A DNA stretch of 38,206 nucleotides, from the NCBI GenBank assembly GCA_021806605.1, contig JAJZQY010000012.1, forward strand, positions 1-38,206, written 5' to 3'. The DNA comes from Pseudomonadota bacterium. GTDB taxonomy: Bacteria > Pseudomonadota > Gammaproteobacteria > Burkholderiales > JABEVD01. How positions within the stretch are numbered: position 1 is the first letter of the stretch; every line of letters starts with the position of its first letter. Positions 1-10,393 of this stretch are shown piece by piece. The notes beneath the pieces are model-generated. The model saw only the letters and a list, made by a program, of their open reading frames with translations. It was not told the origin of the DNA and did no database searches. The translations under genes were made by a program, and so were the position numbers.

Positions 1-660
1 AACACCGAGGCCAAATTTCAGTTCAGCTTCAAGTCCAGAGTGTGGGCGCAGGAGAGCAGCGACTGGGCCATGTGGTTTGGCTATACCCAGCAATCTTTCT
101 GGCAGTTCTGGGACGCCTCCCACTCCCGCCCCTTCAGGGAAAGCAATTACCAGCCCGAACTCATTCTTTCCAAAAGATTCCTGGACCCGGCAACCTCGGC
201 TTTTGCGCCGAAGCTCCTGAACATCGCCATCGATCACCAGTCCAACGGACAAAGCGACCCCAGATCGCGCAGCTGGAACCGGCTTTACGTCCAGACCGGC
301 TTCGAAAACGACGATTTTCAAGGCGGCACGCTGGTCCTGCTGCCGCGCCTCTGGACCCGCATACAGGTAAGCAACCCCTCGCAGAACGACAATCCGGATA
401 TCACGCACTATCTGGGTTATGGCGATGTGCAGCTGCTCTATTTCAACCACTACGAGCTTTCAGCTACCGCGCGCATCCGCTCGCTGCAGCTCGATTATTC
501 CTATCCCCTGGAAGAAATCCTGAGGTATTTCTCCCCGGACTGGCGCAGCGATTTCGATTTGCATCTCCAGTATTTCACGGGCTACGGCGAAAGCCTGATC
601 GACTACAACCACAGGCAGAATGTCTGGGGCGTGGGCGTCTCTCTCCCCGTCTGGAAATAA
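1..660 (+). CDS. pldA: Outer membrane phospholipase A (PldA), 5' end missing
   Basis: The frame is open from base 1, so the N-terminus lies outside the window; 219 codons remain before TAA. The enzyme is an outer-membrane beta-barrel that hydrolyses acyl chains of phospholipids, chiefly those misplaced in the outer leaflet. The catalytic motif is clear in the visible fragment: DHQSNG followed by SRSWNR. H79, S81 and N93 of the fragment match the His-Ser-Asn triad of E. coli OmpLA, and the His-to-Asn distance of 14 residues is conserved. The segments NPDITHYLGYG and GYGESLIDYNH are also family hallmarks, and the protein ends in an aromatic/basic pair (WK) near the usual C-terminal barrel strand. 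A later in-frame GTG at 40 is not the true start because homology extends upstream of it. No clear terminator follows. Confidence 0.95.
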   Translation, partial: NTEAKFQFSFKSRVWAQESSDWAMWFGYTQQSFWQFWDASHSRPFRESNYQPELILSKRFLDPATSAFAPKLLNIAIDHQSNGQSDPRSRSWNRLYVQTGFENDDFQGGTLVLLPRLWTRIQVSNPSQNDNPDITHYLGYGDVQLLYFNHYELSATARIRSLQLDYSYPLEEILRYFSPDWRSDFDLHLQYFTGYGESLIDYNHRQNVWGVGVSLPVWK

Positions 661-784
661 TCCCACCGGTTGCATTATCTCTTGCGAAAACTCCATAATT
701 GCAGCCTGCCGAACTAAAATGCCGGCTGATATCGAGGCTGCCATGCCCGATAAACCCCAACTGTCGATAATCTTGAGGAGAAAA

Positions 785-1207
785 ATGTACAACTTGTTCA
801 AACCGGAACAGCCTGCAGGCCTGATGGATTTCGTGAAGGCGGCCAAGTCCTGCATCTCCGAGATTACGCCTGAAGAACTCAAGGTCAAACTGGATGCAAG
901 GGAAGACCTTTTGCTGGTCGACGTGCGCGAGCCAGCCGAATTCGAGCATGGTCATATCGGCGGGGCGCATCACGTGCCGCGCGGCATCCTGGAAGCTGCA
1001 GCCGACACGAGCTATCCGAAGCACTACCCGCCCCTGTCCGGCGCACGCGACAGGCAGGTCGTCGTCTACTGTGCCACCAGCGGCCGCTCCGCCATGGCAG
1101 CCGCCGTGCTGCAGATGATGGGCTTCAAGAAAGTGCTCAACGTCGCAGGCGGCATTGCGCGCTGGGAAGCTGAAGGCATGCCGCTGGTGCGCGAAGCGGA
1201 ATACTAG
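785..1207 (+). CDS. Single-domain rhodanese-like protein
   Basis: This is a 140-residue protein with one rhodanese fold covering about residues 25 to 138. The predicted active-site cysteine is C96 in the loop YCATSGRSA, preceded by the DVREPAEFEHGHIGGAHHVPRG segment typical of the family (positions about 45-66). Such proteins carry sulfur as a persulfide or transfer it to acceptors; the physiological partner here is unknown. The ATG at 785 is preferred because GAGGAG lies 5 bases upstream. The frame is open further upstream, but that sequence is not rhodanese-like. There is no signal peptide, so it is probably cytoplasmic. It converges on gloA with only 16 bases between the stops. The neighbour rubredoxin is also a small redox protein, but nothing shows a shared function. 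Confidence 0.88.
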   Translation: MYNLFKPEQPAGLMDFVKAAKSCISEITPEELKVKLDAREDLLLVDVREPAEFEHGHIGGAHHVPRGILEAAADTSYPKHYPPLSGARDRQVVVYCATSGRSAMAAAVLQMMGFKKVLNVAGGIARWEAEGMPLVREAEY

Positions 1208-1223
1208 GACCGGTTGACACGCC

Positions 1224-1604
1224 CTAGTGCTGGATGAACTCGATCCTGTAGCCGTCAGGGTCCTCGACGAAGGCGATCACCGTCGTGCCGTGCTTCATGG
1301 GACCGGCTTCCCTGACCACCTTGCCGCCCAGCTTCCTGGTTTCCTCGCAGGCCTTCTGGGCGTCCTCGACCTCGATCGCGACATGCCCGAAGCCGTTACC
1401 CAAATCGTAAGAGGAAGTGTCCCAGTTATGCGTGAGCTCGATCACCGCATGGCTGGATTCGTCGCCGTAGCCGACGAAAGCCAGGGTGAATCTGCCTTCC
1501 GGGTAATCCTTGCGGCGCAGCAGCTTCATCCCCAGCACCTTTGTATAGAATTCGAGCGAGCGGTCGAGATTCCCCACCCTCAGCATGGTGTGCAGTATCC
1601 TCAT
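1224..1604 (-). CDS. gloA: Lactoylglutathione lyase (glyoxalase I)
   Basis: The enzyme isomerises the hemithioacetal of methylglyoxal and glutathione to S-lactoylglutathione, the first step of methylglyoxal detoxification in the cytoplasm. The 126-residue length fits the short bacterial, usually nickel-dependent class. All four metal ligands known from the E. coli enzyme are at the same positions: H5 (ILHTM), E56 (VIELTHNWD), H74 (GFGHVAIEV) and E122 (YRIEFIQ). The [11 protein letters not shown] signature is intact. The ATG lies one base after the rubredoxin stop codon, so the two genes are very probably co-transcribed and translationally coupled. The gene converges on the rhodanese gene. I see no truncation or missing residue. 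Confidence 0.96.
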   Translation of the reverse strand: MRILHTMLRVGNLDRSLEFYTKVLGMKLLRRKDYPEGRFTLAFVGYGDESSHAVIELTHNWDTSSYDLGNGFGHVAIEVEDAQKACEETRKLGGKVVREAGPMKHGTTVIAFVEDPDGYRIEFIQH

Positions 1605-1605
1605 T

Positions 1606-1770
1606 TCATTCCTCGATGAGTTCGAAATCTTCCTTACGTGCCCCGCATTCTGGGCAAGTCCAGTTCATGGGCACGTCTTCCCATTTGGTTCCAGGGGGAA
1701 TGTCATCTTCCGGAATCCCCAGGGCCTCGTCGTAAATGTAGCCGCAAATCAGGCACAGGTATTTTCTCAA
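1606..1770 (-). CDS. rubA: Rubredoxin
   Basis: This short gene encodes 54 residues and is easy to miss. Two CxxC pairs, C6-x2-C9 ([10 protein letters not shown]) and C39-x2-C42 (CPECGARK), give the four thiolates that bind one iron. The aromatic core residues Y4, Y11, Y13 and W37, and the [11 protein letters not shown] stretch, are typical. Rubredoxins pass single electrons between cytoplasmic redox enzymes; the partner is not visible here. The start is a TTG at 1770, preceded by AAGG seven bases upstream. An in-frame stop lies a few codons further up and no ATG or GTG is available, so TTG is the best start. The gene is divergent from thiD with a 50-base gap and leads into gloA with a 1-base gap. 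Confidence 0.95.
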   Translation of the reverse strand: MRKYLCLICGYIYDEALGIPEDDIPPGTKWEDVPMNWTCPECGARKEDFELIEE

Positions 1771-1820
1771 GCGGTCACCTTCTTCTTCGGGTAAAATCCA
1801 ATTTTAATGCATATCTTTCC

Positions 1821-2627
1821 ATGAATCAGCCTCCACCCATCGTGCTTTGCTTTTCGGCGACCGATCCTAGCGGCGGCGCCGGCCTTCAGGCGGATCTTCT
1901 GACGCTCGCCAGCATGGGCTGCCATCCCCTTTCGGTGGTCACCGCAGTGACGATCCAGGACACCGCAGGCATAGAAGACATCATGGCGCTGGATTCCGAG
2001 TGGGTCGCCGACCAGGCCAGATGCGTGCTGGAAGACATGGCAGTTCATGCTTTCAAGATCGGCGCGATGGGCAGCATCGAGAACATCGCCGCCATCGCCG
2101 AAGTCGTATCGGATTATCCCGACATTCCGCTGATACTCGATCCCGTGCTCTCCTCCGGCCGGGGGGACGAACTCGCCACCGAAGAAATGGTCGATGCCAT
2201 GAAGAGCCTGCTGATTTCCCAGACGACGCTCGTCACTCCGAACAGCATCGAAGCGAGGTTCCTCGCCCAGGAAGAGCACGAAGAAGATCTCGCCCTTGCC
2301 CAGTGCGCCGAGCGCATCCTGAACATGGGAGCGGAATATGTGCTCGTCACGGGAACGCACGAAAACACCCCCCAGGTGATCAACGCGCTTTACGGCGGCT
2401 CCGGAATTTTGCGCACGGATTCCTGGAACAGACTCCCCCATTCCTACCACGGCTCGGGATGCACTCTGGCCTCCGCCATCGCCGCAGCAGTCGCCATGGG
2501 ACTGGACATCATGACCGCGGTCGAAAAGGCCCAGGAATATACCTGGAACACGCTCGACTCGGGATTCCGGCCGGGAATGGGCCAGCATATTCCGGACCGC
2601 TTCTTCTGGGCGCGCGAAGACGCGTGA
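1821..2627 (+). CDS. thiD: Hydroxymethylpyrimidine/phosphomethylpyrimidine kinase (ThiD)
   Basis: ThiD phosphorylates HMP to HMP-P and then HMP-PP, the pyrimidine half of thiamine diphosphate. The 268-residue ribokinase-fold protein shows SATDPSGGAGLQADL (about 12-26), KIGAMGS, the DPVLSSGRG motif, TPNSIEA, and the anion-hole and catalytic motif GSGCTLASAIAAA with C214. The ATG at 1821 opens the conserved N-terminus (PPIVLCFSATDPSGG). No Shine-Dalgarno sequence precedes it, so the message may have a short leader. The 50-base upstream gap is too short for a TPP riboswitch. The stop overlaps the GTG start of thiE, placing the two thiamine genes in one coupled unit with hemL and engB. Confidence 0.97.
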   Translation: MNQPPPIVLCFSATDPSGGAGLQADLLTLASMGCHPLSVVTAVTIQDTAGIEDIMALDSEWVADQARCVLEDMAVHAFKIGAMGSIENIAAIAEVVSDYPDIPLILDPVLSSGRGDELATEEMVDAMKSLLISQTTLVTPNSIEARFLAQEEHEEDLALAQCAERILNMGAEYVLVTGTHENTPQVINALYGGSGILRTDSWNRLPHSYHGSGCTLASAIAAAVAMGLDIMTAVEKAQEYTWNTLDSGFRPGMGQHIPDRFFWAREDA

Positions 2628-3241
2628 TCAGGGGGCTTTACGCAATCACGCCCGAGTGCGCGGATACCGCCCTGCTCACGCGCAAGGCAGAAATGGCGAT
2701 CCTGGGCGGCGCCAAAATTCTGCAGTACCGCAGCAAGTCGGGCAGCGCGAATCTCCGGCTAGAACAGGCAATCGCCCTCGGCGCCGTCTGCAGCCGATAT
2801 TCGATTCCCTTCATCATCAACGACGCAATCGATCTCGCCCTCGAAGTCGGAGCCGACGGCGTTCACATCGGCTCGAACGACGGCCCGGTTGACGACGCCA
2901 GAAAAAAGCTGAAGGGCAAAATTCTGGGGGTATCCTGCTACGACAGCATCGATCTTGCTCTGGATGCCCAGAGTCTGGGCGCGGACTACGTTGCATTCGG
3001 CAGCTTCTTCGCCTCCCTCACGAAGCCGGATGCTGTCAGGGCACCGCTTTCGCTGTTGCAAATGTCAAAACTTTCCCTCAAGATACCTGTCGTAGCCATA
3101 GGCGGAATAACCCTCGAAAACGGAGCCCGTCTCGTCGAATCCGGAGCGGATGCGCTTGCCGTCGTCTCCTCCCTTTTCGATGCGCCGGACATCCGGGCCG
3201 CAGCAAACCACTTTTCAGAACTTTTTTCCATAAAAAAATGA
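2624..3241 (+). CDS. thiE: Thiamine-phosphate synthase (ThiE)
   Basis: ThiE joins HMP-PP, the product of the upstream ThiD, to thiazole phosphate to make thiamine phosphate. This 205-residue TIM-barrel protein has the QYRSK pyrophosphate-binding motif at residues 34-38, [19 protein letters not shown], the GSFFASLTK loop corresponding to the GPxFxTxTK motif of the family, and [10 protein letters not shown] near the C-terminus. The GTG start at 2624 overlaps the thiD stop by four bases (GTGA) and begins exactly at the conserved IRGLYAIT strand. The stop overlaps the hemL ATG in the same way. The GSNDG segment replaces the more usual GQED, a conservative change. No thiazole synthase gene (thiG) is in the window. 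Confidence 0.96.
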   Translation: MIRGLYAITPECADTALLTRKAEMAILGGAKILQYRSKSGSANLRLEQAIALGAVCSRYSIPFIINDAIDLALEVGADGVHIGSNDGPVDDARKKLKGKILGVSCYDSIDLALDAQSLGADYVAFGSFFASLTKPDAVRAPLSLLQMSKLSLKIPVVAIGGITLENGARLVESGADALAVVSSLFDAPDIRAAANHFSELFSIKK

Positions 3242-4515
3242 CGAACAGCCAGAATCTTTTCGAAAAATCCCGCATCCATATCCCGGGAGGAGTCAATTCC
3301 CCGGTACGCGCATTCGGCTCCGTGGGGGGAACCCCGCTTTTCTTCAAGCGCGGCAAGGGCGCGTTCGTCTGGGACGCGGACGACAAGGCGTATATCGATT
3401 ATGTCGGCTCCTGGGGGCCGATGATCCTGGGGCATGCCCATCCGGAAGTGATCAAGGCGGTATGCGACGCGGCACAGCAGGGACTCAGCTTCGGCGCGCC
3501 GACAGAACTTGAACTGGAAATGGCCGACTTGCTCTGCTCCCTCGTTCCCTCCATGGACCAGGTAAGATTGGTGAGCTCGGGGACCGAGGCGACCATGAGC
3601 GCGATCCGGCTCGCCCGCGGGTACACGGGCCGAAGCGCCATCATCAAATTCGAAGGCTGCTATCATGGCCACGCCGACTCCCTGCTGGTGAAGGCGGGAT
3701 CCGGCGCGCTGACCTTCGGCAACCCGAGTTCGGCGGGCGTTCCTCCGGAAACTGCCCAGCATACCCTGGTGCTCGACTACAACAACGTGGCGCAGCTGGA
3801 AGAGACCTTCTCGAAGATGGGCGACAAAATCGCCGCCGTCATCATCGAGCCGGTCGCCGGAAACATGAATCTCGTCGCCCCGGAAAAGGCATTTCTCGAT
3901 TCCTTGCGCTCCCTGTGCACGAAGCACGGCTCTGTGCTGATTTTCGACGAAGTGATGACTGGCTTCAGGGTGGGACTTTCCTCGGCCCAGGGCCTTTACG
4001 GGATAAAACCAGACCTCACCACCCTTGGCAAGGTGGTCGGGGGCGGCATGCCCGTCGGCGCATTCGGCGGCAAGCGCGACATCATGCAATGCCTCGCCCC
4101 GCTGGGTCCCGTCTATCAGGCGGGAACCCTCTCCGGGAACCCCGTCGCAATGGCAGCCGGGCTTGCCACCCTGAAACTGCTACAGGCCCCGGGGTTCTTT
4201 GAAAACCTCTCCACTACCGCACGCAAGCTGACCGAAGGATTGGCGTCCATCGCCCGCGAAAGCGGCATCGCCTTCTCTGCGCAATCGGTCGGCGGCATGT
4301 TCGGGCTTTATTTCAGGGAAACGCCGCCCAAAAGCTACGCGGAAGTCATGCAATGCGACAAGGCAGCATTCAACCGCTTCTTCCATTTCATGGTCGACCA
4401 AGGCGTATATTTCGCCCCTTCCGCTTTCGAAGCCGGGTTCGTGTCTATGGCACATGGCAAGGACGAAATCGAGCGCACCCTGCTTTGCGCCCAGAACTAT
4501 TTCTCAAAAGCATGA
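3238..4515 (+). CDS. hemL: Glutamate-1-semialdehyde 2,1-aminomutase (HemL)
   Basis: HemL converts glutamate-1-semialdehyde to 5-aminolevulinate in the C5 route of tetrapyrrole synthesis. The 425-residue length is standard. PLP-binding K265 lies in [18 protein letters not shown], the same residue number as in E. coli. [12 protein letters not shown] near the N-terminus, [16 protein letters not shown], and [11 protein letters not shown] are all intact. The ATG overlaps the thiE stop (ATGA) and there is no separate Shine-Dalgarno sequence, so translation probably depends on ribosomes finishing thiE. The stop overlaps the start of engB. hemB lies about 0.8 kb downstream and hemE about 19 kb downstream on the same strand, giving three heme genes in the window. 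Confidence 0.98.
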   Translation: MTNSQNLFEKSRIHIPGGVNSPVRAFGSVGGTPLFFKRGKGAFVWDADDKAYIDYVGSWGPMILGHAHPEVIKAVCDAAQQGLSFGAPTELELEMADLLCSLVPSMDQVRLVSSGTEATMSAIRLARGYTGRSAIIKFEGCYHGHADSLLVKAGSGALTFGNPSSAGVPPETAQHTLVLDYNNVAQLEETFSKMGDKIAAVIIEPVAGNMNLVAPEKAFLDSLRSLCTKHGSVLIFDEVMTGFRVGLSSAQGLYGIKPDLTTLGKVVGGGMPVGAFGGKRDIMQCLAPLGPVYQAGTLSGNPVAMAAGLATLKLLQAPGFFENLSTTARKLTEGLASIARESGIAFSAQSVGGMFGLYFRETPPKSYAEVMQCDKAAFNRFFHFMVDQGVYFAPSAFEAGFVSMAHGKDEIERTLLCAQNYFSKA

Positions 4516-5102
4516 CGCTCTTCAGCAATGCGGCCTTCTTCACCACGGTAAACCACTTCCGCGACCTTCCCCTGGATTCCAGGGGAGAGGTCGCCTTTGC
4601 CGGCAGGTCGAACGCCGGAAAATCGAGTGCGATCAACACGCTATCGCGAAGGACGCGGCTCGCATTCGTCAGCAAGACCCCGGGGCGAACCCAGCACATC
4701 AATTATTTCAGCCTGGACGACAAGGGGAATTACCTGGTGGATCTTCCGGGCTACGGCTACGCCAAGGTCCCCGAACAGATCAGGCAGCACTGGGAATCCC
4801 TCCTCAGCCGCTATCTCCAGGAGCGCCCCCAATTGCGCGGCCTCGTACTCATCATGGACGCCCGCCATCCCCTCACCCAGCTCGATATCCAGATGCTGGG
4901 CTGGTTCGGCCCGACGCAAAAACCCATCCACGTCCTGCTCACCAAAGCAGACAAGCTCACCCGCCAGGAATCTGCCAAAGTATTGCGGGAAGTGACCGAA
5001 TTTCTCAGGGAATATCCCAACTGCAGCGTCCAGCTCTTCTCCAGCCTCAAAAAGATCGGCATGGCAGAGGCAGAAAGCGTGATCCGCGGATGGCTGGAAT
5101 AG
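4512..5102 (+). CDS. engB: Ribosome biogenesis GTPase EngB (YihA/YsxC)
   Basis: This 196-residue GTPase of the TrmE-Era-EngA-EngB-Septin group is needed for assembly of the large ribosomal subunit. The G motifs are in order: G1 GRSNAGKSS (31-39), a G2-like [11 protein letters not shown] region (56-66), G3 DLPGYG (77-82), G4 TKAD (144-147) and the G5 region SSLKKIG. The ATG at 4512 overlaps the hemL stop by four bases and matches the short N-terminus usual for the family ([15 protein letters not shown]). It is the last gene of the thiD-thiE-hemL-engB chain. A hairpin-rich spacer of 200 bases follows before hemB. Confidence 0.97.
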   Translation: MTLFSNAAFFTTVNHFRDLPLDSRGEVAFAGRSNAGKSSAINTLSRRTRLAFVSKTPGRTQHINYFSLDDKGNYLVDLPGYGYAKVPEQIRQHWESLLSRYLQERPQLRGLVLIMDARHPLTQLDIQMLGWFGPTQKPIHVLLTKADKLTRQESAKVLREVTEFLREYPNCSVQLFSSLKKIGMAEAESVIRGWLE

Positions 5103-6854
<1,752 letters not shown>

Positions 6855-6859
6855 CGCAA

Positions 6860-9139
6860 TCAGAAAAGCGGATCGGCAGCTGCGGCCTTCCCGGCAACCT
6901 GAGCCTTCGGCACCAGTTCCTGGTAGAAATATTCGTCCATGCCGCCGCTCCCCGCTTCGATCTGCCCCGTTACAGGATCAATCTTCGCCTCTATCACCCC
7001 TTGCGGCATGGTGTAGGCAGCCTCCGGGATCCCTTCCAGCGCCTTCCCCATATAGCCCATCCAGATGGGCAGTGCGGCCCGGGCGCCGGTTTCACCCCTG
7101 CCCAGCGTTCTGGGCTGGTCGTACCCGATCCAGGCTATGGTCGTCAGGGTGGGCTGGAATCCGGCAAACCAGGCATCCACCTGATCGTTGGTGGTTCCGG
7201 TCTTTCCCGCGAGATCGGTGCGACCAAGCTTCATGGCCTCTGCGCCGGTACCGTACTTGATCACATCCTGCATCATGCTGGTCATGATGAAGGCATTCCT
7301 CGGGTCGATCACGGGAGACGTGCCGGGCGCGCCTGCGGCCACGGGAGAAGCCTTTGCCAGGACATGGCCCTCCTGATCCTCGATGCGATCTATGTAATAG
7401 GGATTGATCTTGTATCCCCCGTTGGCGAACACGGAATAGGCCCCCGCCATCTGCCAGGGCGTCACCATCCCTGCGCCGAGGGCCATGGTGAGATAGGGCG
7501 GATGCATTTTCGGATCGAAGCCGAAGCGGGTGATGTAATCCTGTGCATAATTGGTTCCGATGGCCTGCAATATCCTGATTGCAACCAGATTCTTGGATTC
7601 GGCCAGCGCGACCCTGATTCTCATCGGCCCAGAATAAGTGCCTTCGTAATTTTTCGGCTCCCAGGCAACGCTTCCCGTCTGGGCGGCGGTGAATGACAGG
7701 GGGGCATCATCCACGATCGACGCCGGAGTGAATCCCTTCTCCAGCGCCGCGGAATAGATGAAGGGCTTGAAGCTCGATCCCGGCTGGCGCCAGGCCTGGG
7801 TCACATGATTGAACTGGTTCTGATTGAAGTCGAACCCGCCTACCAGGGCTCGCACCGCGCCTGTCTGCGGAGAGACGGAAATGAGGGCAGCCTCCACGGC
7901 AGGCAGTTCCGTGATGTACCATTTTTCCTTCTCATCCCGAATCACACGGATTACTGCCCCCGGCCTTATCCGCGAAGGGTTCTCCGCCAGCATCTTTTTG
8001 GCGAATTTCAATCCATCGGGCCCGATGGTAATTTTCCCCGCTCCCTTGACATAAGCCTTCACGAAGGCAGGGGAAGACTGCAGCACTATGGCAGGCAGGA
8101 TGTCATCGCTTTTGTCGAAGTCGTCGAGGATGTCGTCGAGCTTGGCCTCTCCGTCCGGCAGATCGACATATTTTTCAGGGCCCTTGTATTCGTGGCGGTC
8201 GTCATAAGCCATCACCCCCTTGCGCACCGCCTCATAGCCCGCCACCTGGTCGGCCCAGCGCAGCGTGGTATAGACCTTGTATCCTTTCGTATAGGTGTCT
8301 TCCTTGTATCTGTCGTACATGTCCTGGCGAACCATCTCGGCGAGATACTCCGCCTTGACGGGGTAATCGTGGCGCTCATGCTTCACCTTGATCGGCTCCT
8401 TCACGGCAGCCTCGTACTGCGCTTCAGTCAGAAACCCAAGAACCCGCATCCGATGCAGCACGTAAAGCTGGCGCAATTTCGAGCGCTCGGGATTGACCAC
8501 CGGATTGAAGCCCGAGGGCGCTTTCGGCAATCCGGCCAGAACCGCCATTTCGGCCACGCTCAATTTGTCGAGCGGCTTGCCGAAATAGACTTGGGCCGCA
8601 GCCGCAAATCCATAAGCCTTTTGGCCAAGATAAATCTGATTGATGTAAAGCTGCAGTATTTCATCCTTGGTCAGGCTTCGTTCGATCTTGAAGGAAAGCA
8701 GCGCCTCGTTGAATTTTCGCAAAAGGGTTTTTTCCTTGGTCAGGAAGAAATTGCGCGCAACCTGCATCGTGATCGTACTCGCCCCCTGGCGCGATCCGCC
8801 ATGAAGGAAATTGACCCACGCTGCCCTCAGGACGCCCTGGTAATCGATCCCGCCATGCTCGTAGAAACGTTCGTCTTCGGCAGCGAGGATGGCCTCCTTC
8901 ATCAATTTCGGAACCTGGTTGATGGAAACCACGGCCCGGCGCTCTTCCCCGAATTCCCCTATCAGGACCCCCTCCTCGCTATAGACCCTGAGCGGAATCT
9001 TGGGGCGATAATCCTTCAGCACTTCCAGGGAAGGCAGATTGGGATAGGTCATCACCGCAGCGAATGCAATGAGCCCCGCACAAATCAGACCCACGCCGAC
9101 CATGCTGAGTGAGATGTAAAGCAGCCATCGTGCAACCAT
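6860..9139 (-). CDS. mrcA: Penicillin-binding protein 1A (bifunctional peptidoglycan glycosyltransferase/transpeptidase)
   Basis: PBP1A polymerises lipid II into glycan strands and cross-links the peptides in the periplasm. Read from the ATG at 9139 it has 759 residues; a TTG at 9151 would add four. An N-terminal membrane segment (about residues 5-31) anchors it. The glycosyltransferase domain follows with EDERFYEHGG (about 88-97) and QGASTITMQVARNFFL. The transpeptidase has the nucleophile S455 in PGSSFKPF, the SxN motif in AESKNLVA, and KTGTTN. The sequence is close in layout to the Neisseria PBP1A, though it ends earlier, without the long disordered tail. It is divergent from pilM and followed after 5 bases by the nucleotidyltransferase-like gene. 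Confidence 0.96.
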   Translation of the reverse strand: MVARWLLYISLSMVGVGLICAGLIAFAAVMTYPNLPSLEVLKDYRPKIPLRVYSEEGVLIGEFGEERRAVVSINQVPKLMKEAILAAEDERFYEHGGIDYQGVLRAAWVNFLHGGSRQGASTITMQVARNFFLTKEKTLLRKFNEALLSFKIERSLTKDEILQLYINQIYLGQKAYGFAAAAQVYFGKPLDKLSVAEMAVLAGLPKAPSGFNPVVNPERSKLRQLYVLHRMRVLGFLTEAQYEAAVKEPIKVKHERHDYPVKAEYLAEMVRQDMYDRYKEDTYTKGYKVYTTLRWADQVAGYEAVRKGVMAYDDRHEYKGPEKYVDLPDGEAKLDDILDDFDKSDDILPAIVLQSSPAFVKAYVKGAGKITIGPDGLKFAKKMLAENPSRIRPGAVIRVIRDEKEKWYITELPAVEAALISVSPQTGAVRALVGGFDFNQNQFNHVTQAWRQPGSSFKPFIYSAALEKGFTPASIVDDAPLSFTAAQTGSVAWEPKNYEGTYSGPMRIRVALAESKNLVAIRILQAIGTNYAQDYITRFGFDPKMHPPYLTMALGAGMVTPWQMAGAYSVFANGGYKINPYYIDRIEDQEGHVLAKASPVAAGAPGTSPVIDPRNAFIMTSMMQDVIKYGTGAEAMKLGRTDLAGKTGTTNDQVDAWFAGFQPTLTTIAWIGYDQPRTLGRGETGARAALPIWMGYMGKALEGIPEAAYTMPQGVIEAKIDPVTGQIEAGSGGMDEYFYQELVPKAQVAGKAAAADPLF

Positions 9140-9173
9140 AGAAGCGTTCAATCTTCGAAATTTTTCAATCCGG

Positions 9174-9180
9174 TATTATA
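9174..9180. promoter_or_regulatory. Overlapping divergent -10 candidates for mrcA and pilM
   Basis: On the minus strand bases 9180-9175 read TATAAT, a perfect -10 hexamer about 35 bases before the mrcA start. On the plus strand the same bases, shifted by one, read TATTAT (9174-9179), a possible -10 for pilM with a leader of about 110 bases. The -35 matches at the expected distance are weak on both strands. If both are used, the two promoters exclude each other physically. This is read from sequence only. Confidence 0.35.
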
Positions 9181-9295
9181 TGGCCTGTCGCCGCACAAAT
9201 GAAACTCGGCGTCAAGAGAGACATCATCCTTTACATGGTGAACTGATGCTGCTAGCATCTGAACCGAATTATCCGAAAGTGCGCTTAAGCAGCCT

Positions 9296-10393
9296 ATGTT
9301 CAAAGGAAATTTCGATTTCGACCTGAGTTTCTGGAAAATAAGATCGCTCCCATTGGTCGGCGTCGACATCAGTTCATCAGCAGTCAAGATGGTCGAACTC
9401 GGCAAAACGGGAGAAGGCAAATACCGGGTCGAGCGTTATGCCATCGAACCCCTGCCTCGGGATGCCGTGCTTGACGGCAATATCGGCGATTTCGATGCCG
9501 TGAGCGAATGCGTCGGAAGAGCCTGGAAAAAGCTGGGAACCCGCAACAGGAACGTGGCAATGGCCCTGCCTGCCGCAGCGGTCATTACCAAGAAAATCCT
9601 CGTCCCGTCAGGCCAAAGCGAAGATGACCTGAGCTTTCTGGTCGAAACCGAAGCGAACCAGTACATTCCTTTCGCGCTCGACGAAGTCAATCTCGATTTT
9701 CAGGTTATCGGGCCTGGGCCTGGAAATGCCGATGAAGTCGAGATTCTGATCGCCGCTTCGCGCAAGGAGAAGGTCGAAGACCGGGTCGCAACCGCCGAAG
9801 CTTCCGGGCTGAATGCGCTGGTCATGGATGTGGAGCCCTATGCCGCCCAAACCGCTTTCGAAATGATCCAGCGGCAACTCCCGAACGGGGGAAGGGACAA
9901 GACCATCGCGATCGTCGACATCGGCGCAAGCCTGATGAGCATCAACGTGCTACGCAATGAACAGTCCGTCTACATGAGGGATCAGCCCTTCGGCGGAAAC
10001 CAGCTGACTTACGACATCCAGCATTTCTATAATCTGACGCCAGACGAAGCGGAAATGGCCAAGCGAAAAGGGGGCCTTCCCGACAACTATGAAGCGGAGA
10101 TTCTCCGCCCTTTCAGGGAAAATCTCGCGCTCGAAATATCCCGTGCGTTGCAGTTCTTCTTCACCTCGACGCCATTCAATGAAGTCCATCATATCGTCCT
10201 GGCCGGAGGATGTGCCACCATCCAGGACCTGGATGACACCGTTTCGAGCAGGACTCAGGTAAACACCTTCATTGCAAACCCCTTTGCCGATATGGAGCTC
10301 TCTAGCAGGATCAGCCCAAGACAGCTTGCGACAGACGCCCCCACGCTTCTGATCGCCTGCGGCCTTTCCCTGCGGGGTTTCGATCCAACATGA
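9296..10393 (+). CDS. pilM: Type IV pilus assembly protein PilM
   Basis: PilM is an actin-like cytoplasmic ATP-binding protein that docks to the N-terminal tail of PilN and links the pilus motor to the alignment complex. The 365-residue protein has the phosphate-1 motif VGVDISSSAVKMVEL at about residues 21-35, IVDIGASLMSINVL in the middle and VLAGGCATIQDLD near the C-terminus, the ordered nucleotide-binding elements of the FtsA/PilM fold. The ATG at 9296 has only a weak ribosome-binding site. It begins the pilMNOPQ operon and is divergent from mrcA, an arrangement common in gamma- and betaproteobacteria. Its stop overlaps the pilN start by four bases. Confidence 0.97.
   Translation: MFKGNFDFDLSFWKIRSLPLVGVDISSSAVKMVELGKTGEGKYRVERYAIEPLPRDAVLDGNIGDFDAVSECVGRAWKKLGTRNRNVAMALPAAAVITKKILVPSGQSEDDLSFLVETEANQYIPFALDEVNLDFQVIGPGPGNADEVEILIAASRKEKVEDRVATAEASGLNALVMDVEPYAAQTAFEMIQRQLPNGGRDKTIAIVDIGASLMSINVLRNEQSVYMRDQPFGGNQLTYDIQHFYNLTPDEAEMAKRKGGLPDNYEAEILRPFRENLALEISRALQFFFTSTPFNEVHHIVLAGGCATIQDLDDTVSSRTQVNTFIANPFADMELSSRISPRQLATDAPTLLIACGLSLRGFDPT

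Noticed and set aside
661..784. Promoter for the rhodanese gene (TTGCAT ... CATAAT, 18-base spacing)
   Set aside because: The -35 match is poor (TTG only) and nothing else supports it.
1771..1820. TPP riboswitch before thiD
   Set aside because: The spacer is only 50 bases and lacks the conserved CUGAGA-type elements.
2986..4089. 367-codon minus-strand open frame across thiE and hemL
   Set aside because: Spans two certain genes in antisense and has no protein features.
7805..9112. 435-codon open frame on the plus strand opposite mrcA
   Set aside because: Opposite a well-supported PBP1A gene and without any motif or ribosome-binding site that I can see.
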